Shown: one piece after another, positions 42,751 to 51,883 of the stretch
Layout of the letters: each line of letters begins with the position of its first letter
Position numbering within the stretch: the first letter of the stretch is position 1
From: Hypericibacter adhaerens
GTDB taxonomy: Bacteria > Pseudomonadota > Alphaproteobacteria > Dongiales > Dongiaceae
Direction: 5' to 3'
Assembly: GCF_008728835.1 (NCBI RefSeq)
Contig: NZ_CP042582.1
Coordinates: 1,798,001 to 1,862,000, forward strand
Length of the DNA stretch: 64,000 nt
Position numbers and translations under genes: made by a program
The notes under the pieces: generated by a model
The model's input: the letters and a program-made list of their open reading frames with translations, nothing else
The model's database searches: none
Told to the model about the DNA's origin: nothing

Positions 42751-43866
42751 TTACCAGAGTCCCGTCCCTTTGCGCTGCCAGCGGAAGCTGCCGCTGTCGT
42801 CGCTGGTGGTGAAGGCGTCGCGGCCCTGGAACTGGTAGCTGGCCTTGAAATCTTCGCCATGGTCGGGCGAGACCTCGAGCGCGCCGGCATCGGCCTCGAG
42901 GTCGCCCTTGACGGTGACGATCAGGGTCAGGATCGCATAGCCGTCGGGCGGGATGCGCCAGACCATGATGGTATGGGCGCCGTCGCTGTCGCTCTCGGCG
43001 CGCCAGAGCCCGACCATGGCGGGGTCGATCGGGCCATGCTGCATGCCGCTCAAGGGGATCTGGCTCCAGATGCCGAGAAAGACGGAATCGACCCCTTCGG
43101 GATGCGCCCCGTCCGGCACGCGCTTCCATTCGGCCGCGACGTCGCCCTGGGTGATCAGCCCGTCCTTGCCGTCGGGCCGGTAATTGCCGCTGAAATGCTC
43201 CTGCGGGGAATCGACCACCCACTGGCCGTCCTGCGCGGCGATCATGCCGGTATGCTCCGGGGCCATGGTCATGGTCCAGTCGCCATCCTTCTCGATGATC
43301 CAGCGGCGGACCTCGCGCGTGCCGCGGTTGGGGTCGCCCGCATCGGTGTACCACTCGCCGACCAGCGCCTCGAGCCCGGGCTCGCGATGGGCCGCTTGAT
43401 CGGTGCCCAGCCGCTTCGCCGCTTGCCGGGCGAGCGCCACCGCGGCATCCGCCCGCTGCTTCAGGTTGGGCTTGCTGAGGGTGAGGGAGAACATGGTCTC
43501 GCCCTTGAGCACGGTCACGGCGGTGAAGCCCGCCGGGGAATCGAAGACGAAGGCGCCATCTGCGATGTCGACGTGCTGCACGTTGCCGCGCGCGGCCTGG
43601 CTCGCGAAGAACTCGCGCCGGCCGGGATTCTCGTCCACCTGGATCGACACCTGGGAGCCGTAGCCGCTGGCGCCGCGATACTTGCAGTCGCCCACGCCGC
43701 TATTCTGGCCGGGTCCGACCTTGTCCTGCAGCGCCTGGCCGATTTCATCCGGCGTCACCAGCAGGCAGGGATCGTTCTTCTGCCCGGCCCCGCCGCCGGC
43801 GAGGGCAGACGCCGTGCCGAGGGTGGCAGACAGCGCGATCGACAATGCCAGGACGAAACTTCGCAT
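42751..43866 (-). CDS. secreted protein of unknown function (lipocalin-like C-terminal part)
   Basis: 371 residues from the ATG at 43866. Signal peptide SFVLALSIALSATLGTASALA. The first part (about 30-155) contains PCLLVTPDEIGQALQDKV and VGDCKYRG, reminiscent of small DUF3558-like lipoprotein domains. The second part repeats short beta-rich units (VGEWYTDAGDPNRG; LGIWSQIPLSG; VGLWRAESD), suggesting a lipocalin-like barrel measuring a W-x-x core. Function unknown. Monocistronic. Confidence 0.65.
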   Translation of the reverse strand: MRSFVLALSIALSATLGTASALAGGGAGQKNDPCLLVTPDEIGQALQDKVGPGQNSGVGDCKYRGASGYGSQVSIQVDENPGRREFFASQAARGNVQHVDIADGAFVFDSPAGFTAVTVLKGETMFSLTLSKPNLKQRADAAVALARQAAKRLGTDQAAHREPGLEALVGEWYTDAGDPNRGTREVRRWIIEKDGDWTMTMAPEHTGMIAAQDGQWVVDSPQEHFSGNYRPDGKDGLITQGDVAAEWKRVPDGAHPEGVDSVFLGIWSQIPLSGMQHGPIDPAMVGLWRAESDSDGAHTIMVWRIPPDGYAILTLIVTVKGDLEADAGALEVSPDHGEDFKASYQFQGRDAFTTSDDSGSFRWQRKGTGLW

Positions 43867-43942
43867 GGGATTTGCTCTCCCGCTTTCGCTTACATGCATC
43901 TTAGCGGGACGGCGAGGGCGGGGCTATCGAGGCGGCCTGTGC

Positions 43943-44365
43943 TCATTTCCTCTTGGCTTCGTCGGGCGGGATCGGAACCTCGGGCAACCCGTCGGCGAGC
44001 TTCAGCCACGGCAGCTTGTGGGCCGTGTAAACATGACCCTGAGGCTGGATCGCCTCGGGATGATCGAGCGTGCCCAGGTGAATATGGATCTCGTCCGGCC
44101 AGCGCTCGCCCTCATAGGTGAGCGGCGAGCCGCAACGGCCGCAGAAGCTGCGGAAGACTCCCGGCGAGGAGTTGAAGCGCACCGGCTGCCCCTTGATCCA
44201 GCGAAAGCGCGCCGGCGGGAAGCCTGCATAGGTCACGAACGGCGCCCCGCTCGCGCGCCGGCAATCGTTGCAATGGCAATGCGCCGACCAGTTGGGGGCG
44301 CCCTCGACGCGATAGCGCACCGCGCCGCAGAGACAGCCGCCTTCGAGGTAACTTTCTCTACTCAT
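43943..44365 (-). CDS. GFA-family (glutathione-dependent formaldehyde-activating-like) zinc protein
   Basis: 140 residues. Zinc-binding motifs YLEGGCLCGAVRYRVEG, HCHCNDCRRASGAPF and FRSFCGRCGSPLTYE are those of the CENP-V/GFA family. Formaldehyde released by methylamine oxidation would make such a protein useful here, but most GFA proteins have not been shown to have that activity. It begins one base after the stop of the immunity-like gene upstream on the same strand. Confidence 0.85.
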   Translation of the reverse strand: MSRESYLEGGCLCGAVRYRVEGAPNWSAHCHCNDCRRASGAPFVTYAGFPPARFRWIKGQPVRFNSSPGVFRSFCGRCGSPLTYEGERWPDEIHIHLGTLDHPEAIQPQGHVYTAHKLPWLKLADGLPEVPIPPDEAKRK

Positions 44366-44668
44366 CTAACGGTCATCAACAAACTCTTTGAAGGCTTGCA
44401 AGATATCTCCAAGGTTCTTGGCGCCTCCAACTCCGTGAAATTTCTGGCCATCACAGCCGACATAGTACCAGTCGCTTTCTGATCTATTGATATCAATGAT
44501 GGCTAGGCGCTTACCTTCGAGACTTGTGTCTCTTATTTCGATGTCGATCTTCCAACCGGGGTTATCGATGCTACCGATCTTGATTCCCCAGCTGTGTTCC
44601 CACGTGCCATTGCACTGGCTGGCGTACCAATCCTGCAGCCACGCGAGATTGTCATATTGAATGGGCAT
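44366..44668 (-). CDS. Imm53-family immunity protein, orphan
   Basis: 100 residues from the ATG at 44668 with AGGAGG well placed upstream. The sequence QYDNLAWLQDWYASQCNGTWEHSWGIKIGSIDNPGWKIDIEI and the ending ILQAFKEFVDD match the Imm53 family of polymorphic-toxin immunity proteins. No toxin gene is adjacent. Base composition is visibly poorer in G+C than the surrounding DNA, as is the 140-bp leader, indicating recent acquisition. It probably protects against a competitor's toxin or is a remnant of a lost pair. Confidence 0.75.
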   Translation of the reverse strand: MPIQYDNLAWLQDWYASQCNGTWEHSWGIKIGSIDNPGWKIDIEIRDTSLEGKRLAIIDINRSESDWYYVGCDGQKFHGVGGAKNLGDILQAFKEFVDDR

Positions 44669-44811
44669 GACCAAAGTTCCTCCTTGGCACATTTGGAAGC
44701 CCGCCAACGGCAGGCGTCCAGCCAGGAGAACAACTCATGCTGTCTGGGGCTGAACTTTAAATTTTATCGATTCCAAGCTGGACTGGCAACTCGATGCTCT
44801 CGGAGCCGCCC

Positions 44812-45612
44812 TCAGCTCCCGCCGATCGCGCTCCACAGATCGATGTTCTGCCGCAGCGACAGCAGGTCGTGCGACTCCTGCATGCAGGCGCGCATGCTGT
44901 CGACATGGTGGGTGACATCGACCTTGGTCTGGCAGTCGGCATGCATCTTGGCGGTCTCGGCGAGGCCGGCCGGGTCGATCTTGGTCGCGAGCGAGGCGAC
45001 CTGCGGCGCGTTCCAGATCCGGCCGTCGCTGTCTTCCCGGTGATAGCCCTGCGGCAGCGCGTTGATCATCGCGTTGCTGAGGCGCAGCGCGTCGGCATTG
45101 GCGCTGTGATCGTCATAGAACTGCTGCGCGGTGAGGCGGTTGGGGCCGGTCGCGAGCGCGATCTCGTCGGCCGCATGCGGCTGCGGGTCGGCGGCATCGG
45201 CCTCCGGAACGAGCGAGACCTGCTTGCCCACCATGATCGAGGCGCCGACGAGCCCCAGCGACCGCAGGGTCGCCGGATCGAGGCTGGCCTGGAGCGCCGT
45301 GAAGCCGCGCGCGGTGGTGAAATGGAGATAAGGCCCTGCCGGCAGGGTCACGCTGCTGCCGTCCGCGCGCTGCCCGACCAGGCGGATATCCGCATTCTCC
45401 ATCGGCAGATAGACCTGGCCCGGCAGCGGATTGTGCCGCTCCTGCTCGAGGCAGAAGGAGGTGAGCTCGACGCGGCAGCCGCTCGCGCCGCAGCTCATGG
45501 GTTGGGGCTCGAGGCTCGAGACGATGCCGAGCACCTGCGGCTCGGCCTTGGCCGCGGTCGAGGCGAGCCCCAGGAGAAGGGCGGCGCCGGCGAGCGTCAG
45601 GGGGCGGTTCAT
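44812..45612 (-). CDS. secreted protein of unknown function, paralogue pair A
   Basis: 266 residues. Signal peptide LTLAGAALLLGLASTAAKA. Mature begins PQVLGIVSSLEPQPMSCGASGCRVELTSFCLEQER; it ends HADCQTK, MRACMQESHDLL, WSAIGGS. Five cysteines are shared with the upstream neighbour at 45670. No domain recognised; an ordered repeat of ATGPNRLTAQQFYD-type helices is also shared. Exported, periplasmic role likely. Confidence 0.7.
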   Translation of the reverse strand: MNRPLTLAGAALLLGLASTAAKAEPQVLGIVSSLEPQPMSCGASGCRVELTSFCLEQERHNPLPGQVYLPMENADIRLVGQRADGSSVTLPAGPYLHFTTARGFTALQASLDPATLRSLGLVGASIMVGKQVSLVPEADAADPQPHAADEIALATGPNRLTAQQFYDDHSANADALRLSNAMINALPQGYHREDSDGRIWNAPQVASLATKIDPAGLAETAKMHADCQTKVDVTHHVDSMRACMQESHDLLSLRQNIDLWSAIGGS

Positions 45613-45669
45613 GGGGGTTCCTTCCTTCGATGCGGGTTGCGGGCGGCGTCGGCCCGGTTTTCTTCCTGC

Positions 45670-46494
45670 TTACGACCCGCCGGTCTCGTCCCAGAATTGA
45701 CGGTTGGTGCGCGCCATCAGCTCCGTATGGCGCAGCTCCAGGCATTCGCGCATGGAAAGCCGGGTGCGCGACGAAACGGCGAGCTCGCAGCTCTGCCACA
45801 TCGCGTCGGCCTGGGCGATGCCCTCCTCGCTGGCGCCGGCAGCCTTGCCGGCGGCGATCGTGTTGGCCCAGAGCCGCACGAGGCCGAGGCGCGATTCGCT
45901 ATGCACGGGCGGCAGGGCGTTGATCGCCTCGGTCGTCAGGCGCGCGGCGTCGGCGGCCGGGCCCGGCTGGTCGAAGAGCCGGGCGGCCGCGGTCCGCAAG
46001 GGGCCGGTGGCGGCGGCGATCTCGCCGGCCGTCTGCGGATCGGGATCGTCGGCCGCTTCCACCGGCAGCAGGGTCGCGGCCGGGCCGACCTCCAACGCCA
46101 GAGTTGCCGTGGCGAGCGTATGGCCGATGGAGGCCGGCAGCATCACGTCGACCGAGGTGAAACCGAAGCGGCTCTGAAACTGCACGAGATCGCCGATCGG
46201 CTGCCGTTCCACCCGACCGTCCGGATAGGTCGCGATCAGGATCAGGGCCTGCCCGTCGGCCAGCCGATAGGCGGTGCCCTGGCTCGGCGCGGGACGGTCC
46301 TGCTGCAGGCAGAAAGCGGAGAAGCGGGCGCGGCAGCCGCGGCCATGGTTGCAGACGAGCGGCGTCGGCTGCCCGTTGCTGGCGACGATGCCCAGGATTT
46401 GCGGCGAGGCCGCAGCGCGGTTCGCGAGCGCCATGACGGCGAGCGCGATCAGGGCGAGAATAAGCAGGAGACGATGGCGAGAAGCTGCGGTCAT
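45670..46494 (-). CDS. secreted protein of unknown function, paralogue pair B
   Basis: 274 residues. N-terminal membrane/signal segment LLLILALIALAVMALANRAAA. Mature begins PQILGIVASNGQPTPLVCNHGRGCRARFSAFCLQQDR and ends WQSCELAV, MRECLELRHTELM, FWDETGGS, matching its downstream neighbour in order and cysteine positions. Helical segment ATGPLRTAAARLFDQPGPAADAARLTTEAINALP aligns with ATGPNRLTAQQFYDDHSANADALRLSNAMINALP. 57 bp separate the pair. Confidence 0.7.
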   Translation of the reverse strand: MTAASRHRLLLILALIALAVMALANRAAASPQILGIVASNGQPTPLVCNHGRGCRARFSAFCLQQDRPAPSQGTAYRLADGQALILIATYPDGRVERQPIGDLVQFQSRFGFTSVDVMLPASIGHTLATATLALEVGPAATLLPVEAADDPDPQTAGEIAAATGPLRTAAARLFDQPGPAADAARLTTEAINALPPVHSESRLGLVRLWANTIAAGKAAGASEEGIAQADAMWQSCELAVSSRTRLSMRECLELRHTELMARTNRQFWDETGGS

Positions 46495-46995
46495 GAGGAC
46501 GGCCCTCCCTCGCGGCGGCGATCAAGCCGGGAGGGCGATCCCAAGGGCGGTGAAGCGGGGCTCCTGCCGAGGAGCCCGGATCCCGCGAAGGATCGCTCCC
46601 ATGCCGGCAGCGGCCACGTGCAGGGCACGCGATCTCCGGAACACCGCTGCCTTCAGCCAACCATGAATCAGGATGGCACCCACCCTCGCGCCGGGTCAAC
46701 GTCGCCGCAGGGGCGCCGCCGCCTGGAATTTGAGCAAGCAAGGCTGCCCGGCGGGAAGGAGGGCCTTTCCTCGATCTTCGGGGCCGGTCTCAGCTGGCGC
46801 CGCCATCACCCTTCCATAAGCAAAAAAGGGGCTTTGACCCCGCTGGCGCGATTGCGCCAGCCCTCGTCGCTGGCCCGCAAGACCGCAGGGGACCCCAGGG
46901 CGGAAATAGCTGACCCATTTGCGATTTTTCCGGACGGCGAACCGGTCGGGCGGGCGCATCTCCGGGTTTATCGCTTTCGGATGAAGGAGCGGCTG
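46495..46995. other. 501-bp leader between divergent genes, upstream of the mttB homologue
   Basis: No gene is supported. A perfect hairpin GCTGGCGC-GATT-GCGCCAGC lies at 46842-46861. Just left of it, read on the minus strand, GGGG-TCAAAG-CCCC is followed by TTTTTT (about 46840-46821), a terminator pointing away from mttB. I looked for glycine, SAM, SAH and cobalamin riboswitch cores and recognised none. Confidence 0.5.
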
Positions 46996-48561
46996 ATGTC
47001 GGGCGTTGAAGAGCAGACGGCGGGTGCGGGTGAGCGGCGGCGGTCGCGCGGCGGCGCCGAGGCGCGGCGCGCGGCGCGCACGGCGCTCAAGATCGAGCAG
47101 TTCCCCTATATCGTCCGCAAGATCCCGCTGGTGACCGTGCTGGACGAGGAGGGGCTCTCCATCATCGAGCGCAACGCCGACACCATTCTGCAGGAAGTCG
47201 GCATCGAGTTCCGCGACGAGCCCGAGGCGGTCAAGCTCTGGCAGGGCGCCGGGGCCGACGTGAAGGGCACCCGCATCCGCTTTCCCCGCGGCCTTTGCCG
47301 CTCCATCGTGCAGAAGTCGGCGCCGCGCGAATATATCCAATACGCCCGCAATCCCGAGCGCAACGTGAGGATCGGCGGCGACGCCACCGTCTTCGCCCCG
47401 GTCTATGGCCCGCCCTTCATCCGCTCGCTCGACGAGGGACGGCGCTACGCCACGATCGAGGATTTCCGCAATTTCGTGAAGCTCGCCTACATGTCGCCCG
47501 CGATCCACCATTCGGGCGGCACGGTCTGCGAGCCGGTGGACCTGCCGGTGAACAAGCGTCACCTCGACATGGTCTATAGCCACATCAAATATTCCGACAA
47601 GCCCTTCATGGGCTCGGTCACGGCGCCCGAGCGCGCGGCCGACACGGTGGAACTGGCGCGCATCCTGTTCGGCGCCGATTTCGTGGCGAAGAACACGGTC
47701 ATCACCTCGCTCATCAACGCCAACTCGCCGATGGTGTGGGACGGCACGATGCTGGGGGCGATGAAGGTCTATGCGCGGGCGAACCAGGCCTGCATCACCA
47801 CCCCCTTCATCCTGGCGGGCGCCATGAGCCCGGTGACGGCGGCGGGCACGCTGGCCCAGGTGCTGGCCGAGGTGCTGAGCGGTGCCGCGACCTGCCAGCT
47901 CTACAATCCGGGCGCGCCCGTGATCTTCGGCGTGTTCGCGAGCTCGATCTCGATGCAGTCGGGCGCTCCCACCTTCGGCACGCCCGAGCCCACTCTCGTC
48001 AGCATCGCCGCCGCCCAGCTCGCACGCCGGCTGGGGATTCCCTTCCGCACCGGCGGCTCGCTCTGCGGCTCCAAGATCCCGGATGCCCAGGCGGCCTATG
48101 AGAGCGCCCAGACTCTGCTGCCGACGCTCCAGTGCGGCACCAATTTCGTGCTCCATGGCGCGGGCTGGCTCGAGGGCGGCCTCGCCTCGGGCTACGAGAA
48201 GTTCATCATGGATGCCGACCAGCTCGGCATGATGCAGGTGCTGGCGAAGAACATCGATCTCTCGGAGAACGGCCAGGCGCTCGACGCCATCCGCGAGGTC
48301 GGGCCCGGGACCCATTTCCTCGGCTGCAGCCATACCCAGGCCAATTTCGAGACCGCCTTCTATCGCTCCTCGATCGCCGACAACAACAGCTTCGAGCAGT
48401 GGGAGGCCGAGGGCGCCCAGGACGCGGCCCAGCGCGCCAACAAGCTGTGGAAGCGTCTGTTGCGGGAGTATGAAGCCCCGCCGCTCGACCCCGCCATCGA
48501 CGAGGCCCTTCAGGCCTATATCGCCAAGCGCAAGGCCGCATCGCCGGATTCGAACGTGTGA
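46996..48561 (+). CDS. MttB-family methyltransferase, non-pyrrolysine type
   Basis: 521 residues from the ATG at 46996 (AAGGAG at 46984-46989); an ATG at 46981 is possible. Trimethylamine methyltransferase family: VLDEEGLSIIERNADTILQEVGIEF, IHHSGGTVCEPVD, ANSPMVWDGTML, AMSPVTAAGTLAQVLAEVL and GSLCGSKIPDAQAAYESAQT. The frame has no amber codon, so it belongs to the non-pyrrolysine branch that includes glycine betaine and carnitine methyltransferases. These hand the methyl group to a corrinoid protein; none is encoded nearby. The first 35 residues are Arg/Ala-rich and not conserved. Confidence 0.85.
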   Translation: MSGVEEQTAGAGERRRSRGGAEARRAARTALKIEQFPYIVRKIPLVTVLDEEGLSIIERNADTILQEVGIEFRDEPEAVKLWQGAGADVKGTRIRFPRGLCRSIVQKSAPREYIQYARNPERNVRIGGDATVFAPVYGPPFIRSLDEGRRYATIEDFRNFVKLAYMSPAIHHSGGTVCEPVDLPVNKRHLDMVYSHIKYSDKPFMGSVTAPERAADTVELARILFGADFVAKNTVITSLINANSPMVWDGTMLGAMKVYARANQACITTPFILAGAMSPVTAAGTLAQVLAEVLSGAATCQLYNPGAPVIFGVFASSISMQSGAPTFGTPEPTLVSIAAAQLARRLGIPFRTGGSLCGSKIPDAQAAYESAQTLLPTLQCGTNFVLHGAGWLEGGLASGYEKFIMDADQLGMMQVLAKNIDLSENGQALDAIREVGPGTHFLGCSHTQANFETAFYRSSIADNNSFEQWEAEGAQDAAQRANKLWKRLLREYEAPPLDPAIDEALQAYIAKRKAASPDSNV

Positions 48562-49140
48562 TGCGTATTGCCCCTCGCCCCCACGAAGTGGGGGAGAGGG
48601 TTGCGCAGGCTTACCCGAAGCTGGGTGGGGCAGTCGCAAGTTCGAGATCTCGCGGACCTCACCCTCCCACGGGCCTTTGGCCCGCAGGCCCCTCCCTCTC
48701 CCCGCTGGCGCGCGGAGAGGGTGAAGAGCCGCGGCGCCCGTTGAGCTTCACCCTCGCCCCGCTCTTGCGGGGAGAGGGAGGGACCCGCGCAGCGGGAGGG
48801 TGAGGGGCAGTCGCAAGTTCGAGATCTCGCCGGCACCTCACCCTCCCACGGGCCTTTGGCCCGCGGGCCCCTCCCTCTCCCCGCTGGCGCGCGGAGAGGG
48901 TGAAACGTCACGATGCCCGCTGAACTTCACCCTCGCCCCGCGCTTGCGGGGAGAGGGAGGGACCCGCGCAGCGGGAGGGTGAGGGGCAGTCGCAAGTTCG
49001 AGATCTCGCCGGCGCCTCACCCTCCCATGGGCCTTTGGCCCGCGGGCCCCTCCCTCTCCCCGCTGGCGCGCGGAGAGGGTGAAAGGTCGCGGCGCTTGGT
49101 GAGCTTCACCCTCGCCCCGCTCTTGCAGGGCGAGGGCTGC
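48562..49140. repeat. array of three tandem ~178-bp GC-rich repeats
   Basis: Units start with CAGTCGCAAGTTCGAGATCT at 48631, 48808 and 48987 (periods 177 and 179 bp); the last is truncated near 49130. Each unit contains two nested palindromes: CCCTCCC...GGGCCTTTGGCCCG... and CTCGCCCCG-CTTGCGGGGAGAGGG with a CCCGCGCAGCGGGAGGG arm. Units differ at scattered positions, so the array is not very recent. Short frames inside are repetitive and not credible genes. Confidence 0.85.
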
Positions 49141-49246
49141 TTATGCAGCTTCCCCGTTGCCAGACCGGTCTCGCTCGAACTTCAATAGAATCCAGAAGGG
49201 CCTTCGAGTCGGTTCCGCCGACGGGTCCGGGGCCCCAGGGGAACCG

Positions 49247-51670
49247 GTGAAGGAAAAAGAGCTTCGTCTGGCGCTGGTCTGCTATGGCGGCATCTCGCTC
49301 GCCGTCTATATGCACGGCATCACCAAGGAGGTGCTGAAGCTCGCCCGCGCCTCGCGGCTGTTCCATTCCAACCCGGACCGCACCCATCGCGAGGAGACCC
49401 GCTTCGAGGATCTGAAGGGCAAGATTCCGGACGAGGTCGACAGCGAGGAAATCTATTTCGATCTGCTCAAGGCGATCGGCCGGACGCTCGATCTGCGCGT
49501 GGTGGTGGACAGCATCGCCGGCGCCTCGGCCGGCGGCATCAACGGGGTGATCCTGGCGCGGGCCCTGGCGCATGACCTCTCGATCGACCATATGCGCGCC
49601 GCCTGGATCGACGAGGCCGACGTCGTGCGGCTGACGGCACCCAGTCATCTCGCCAAGCCCTGGAGCAAGTTCATCCTCCATCCCTTCCTCTGGGTCGCCT
49701 ACCGGATGCCGCGTTTCGCCCTCAGCAGGGATCGCGAGATCCGCACCAAGCTCTCGATCTTCCTGCGCTCGCGCTGGTTCAAGCCGCCCTTCGACGGGCA
49801 GCATTTCCTGGGCCTGCTGTTCGACGCGATGAAGGCGATGCGCAAGCCTGAGCATGCGGGCGACCGCAGCTCGCTGCTGCCCGTCGGCCACGGGCTCGAT
49901 CTCTCGGTGACCCTGACGGACTTCTTCGGCTATTCGCGGCCCATTGCCATCAACAGCCCGGCCGTGATCAAGGAGCGCGAGCACAGCCATCTACTGCGCT
50001 TCCGCTATACGCGCTGGGACGACGGCACGGAGGTCTCGGATCTCGGCGACGACAATCTCCCTGCCTTGGCCTTCGCCGCCCGCGCGACCTCCTCGTTCCC
50101 GGGCGCCTTTCCGCCGACCCAGCTCAAGGACCTCGACGCCTTCGTGCGGGAGCGCAACGAGACCTGGCCGATGCGGGCCCAGTTCCTCGCCGCCAACTTT
50201 CTCGACTACGCCAATCTCGATCAGGCGCCGTTCCGCACCTCCTTCCTCGACGGCAGCGTGGTCGACAACAAGCCGTTCGCACCGGTGGTGGAATCGATCC
50301 GCAACAAGCCGGCCTATCGCAATGTCGACCGGCGCATCGTCTATATCGATCCCGACCCCGAGCCGCCGCCGCCGCCGCCCGGCGGCGAGAAGCCGGGTTT
50401 CATTTCCACGCTCAAGGCGGCGCTCTCCGACATACCCCGCAACGAGCCGGTCTATGACGACCTCGCCTGGGTGAGCCGCTTCAACCAGAGCATCAAGCGG
50501 ATGCGCAGCGTGCTCGACGCCGCGCGTCCGGAGATCGTGCGGCTGGTGTCGATCGTGACTCGCGAGGAGCCAATCACGGCCGACTTCGAGAACACCATCC
50601 GGCGCTGGAGGGATGCCGCGAACGGTGTCGCCGCGCGCGAGGCGCATTACGCCTATCAGGTCTATGCGCGCCTCAAGATGGCCGAGCTGGTCGAGAATCT
50701 GGGCCGCCAGCTCAAGCTCGTCTGCGGCATCGACATGGCCTCGCCCTTGGCGCCGGCGGTGCCTCCGGCGCTGGCTCATTGGCTCGAGCAGGAAGGCGCC
50801 CGGCTCCCCGACGGCGCCATTCCGCTCGCCGGCGGGCGCGAGCCCGGCGACAAGCGGCCGGCCTGGATTCGCTTCCTCGGCGCCTACGACATCGACTTCC
50901 GGCGTCGGCGCCTGTCCTTCCTCATTCGCGGCCTGAACCGGCTTTATGGACAGCTCGATACGCCGGTGCTGGCGGGCGTGACCTCGGAACAGCTCGATAC
51001 GCTGAAGGCGCAGTTCTACAAGCCCCTGCATCAGCTCCGGCGCTATGCGAGCGGCGATCTCGACGGGCTGCCCATGGCGAAGGCGATGCGCGAGCTGATC
51101 GAGGGGACCGACGCCGCCTCGTTCCCGATCGACGCGGTGATGCGGCGCCTGGCCGAAGGGCTCAACCTGCCGGCGGTCGACGCCTATATCGACGGCGTGC
51201 TGGCCGAGGTGGTGCGCGGCAACTGGTCGGCGGCGCTTCATCGCGAGCTGATCGTGCATTATGTCGGCTTCGCCTTCTGGGACGTGCTGACCTTCCCGAT
51301 CGCCGAATGGCGCGACATCGAAGAGCATGAGGAGGTGCGCGTCGACCGCATCAGCCCGGAGGACGCCGTGAGCCTCTCGGGCGGGGGAGCCACGGTGCTG
51401 CAAGGCATCGCTTTCGGTCATTTCGGCGGCTTCTTCAGCCGGCCGCATCGCGAGAACGACTATCTCTGGGGAAGGCTGCATGGCGCCGAGCGGATGATCG
51501 ACATCGTCTATGACGCCGCCCGGCGCGAGCACGCCGCGGATTCGATCGACATCCTGGCCGTGAAGCGCGCGGTCTTCCGCGCGATCCTCGCGACCGAAGC
51601 CAAATATCTGACTTCCGTCAGTGCCCAGCTCGATGCGCTCGCCGAGAAGGCGGAGCTGCTCAATCGCTGA
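49247..51670 (+). CDS. patatin-like phospholipase with DUF3376-type C-terminal region
   Basis: 807 residues from the GTG at 49247 (AGGGG at 49237-49241); a TTG at 49157 would add 30 residues without family resemblance. Patatin domain: LALVCYGGISLAVYMHGITKEVL (oxyanion region), nucleophile elbow in IAGASAGGINGVILA and the Asp in FLDGSVVDNKPFAP. It is followed by a proline run and a long helical C-terminal region typical of patatin-like DUF3376 proteins. Likely a cytoplasmic or membrane-surface acyl hydrolase of unknown substrate. Confidence 0.85.
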   Translation: MKEKELRLALVCYGGISLAVYMHGITKEVLKLARASRLFHSNPDRTHREETRFEDLKGKIPDEVDSEEIYFDLLKAIGRTLDLRVVVDSIAGASAGGINGVILARALAHDLSIDHMRAAWIDEADVVRLTAPSHLAKPWSKFILHPFLWVAYRMPRFALSRDREIRTKLSIFLRSRWFKPPFDGQHFLGLLFDAMKAMRKPEHAGDRSSLLPVGHGLDLSVTLTDFFGYSRPIAINSPAVIKEREHSHLLRFRYTRWDDGTEVSDLGDDNLPALAFAARATSSFPGAFPPTQLKDLDAFVRERNETWPMRAQFLAANFLDYANLDQAPFRTSFLDGSVVDNKPFAPVVESIRNKPAYRNVDRRIVYIDPDPEPPPPPPGGEKPGFISTLKAALSDIPRNEPVYDDLAWVSRFNQSIKRMRSVLDAARPEIVRLVSIVTREEPITADFENTIRRWRDAANGVAAREAHYAYQVYARLKMAELVENLGRQLKLVCGIDMASPLAPAVPPALAHWLEQEGARLPDGAIPLAGGREPGDKRPAWIRFLGAYDIDFRRRRLSFLIRGLNRLYGQLDTPVLAGVTSEQLDTLKAQFYKPLHQLRRYASGDLDGLPMAKAMRELIEGTDAASFPIDAVMRRLAEGLNLPAVDAYIDGVLAEVVRGNWSAALHRELIVHYVGFAFWDVLTFPIAEWRDIEEHEEVRVDRISPEDAVSLSGGGATVLQGIAFGHFGGFFSRPHRENDYLWGRLHGAERMIDIVYDAARREHAADSIDILAVKRAVFRAILATEAKYLTSVSAQLDALAEKAELLNR

Positions 51671-51883
51671 GAATCAGTTCAGGCACGTCACGTCACTGCC
51701 ATCGAGAGGGCACGACGTCCTACTTGGGGTCGTGCCCTGGCCGAGATGATCCGGGGCGGGGGCAGCCCGCCGGATCGCGGCCAACAGGGCGGATGGCCGT
51801 CATTGCCATCCAAATCCAAGCACCCTCATGCCAAGCCGCCGATCCGGTAGCGCCTCGCCGAGGCGCGCGCCGGACTGGAATTC
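51671..51883. other. intergenic region with hairpin
   Basis: GGGCACGAC (51708-51716) and GTCGTGCCC (51729-51737) form a 9-bp stem 38 bp after the patatin stop, but no T tract follows. A second GC palindrome (CCGG...CCGG, about 51749-51774) lies downstream. Possibly terminates the convergent transcripts. Confidence 0.4.

Noticed and set aside
46495-46995. Riboswitch upstream of the mttB homologue
   Set aside because: No glycine, SAM, SAH or cobalamin core motif recognised on either strand; only simple hairpins are visible.
46996-48561. Pyrrolysine-containing MttB
   Set aside because: The frame contains no amber codon; it is the non-pyrrolysine branch.
48562-49140. CRISPR array or small genes in the tandem repeat region
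   Set aside because: Unit length (~178 bp), palindromic content and absence of unique spacers exclude CRISPR; the short frames are repeats of one another with no family match.
49157-49246. TTG start of the patatin gene giving 30 extra residues
   Set aside because: The extension does not resemble the family and lacks a ribosome-binding site; the GTG at 49247 has AGGGG at proper distance.
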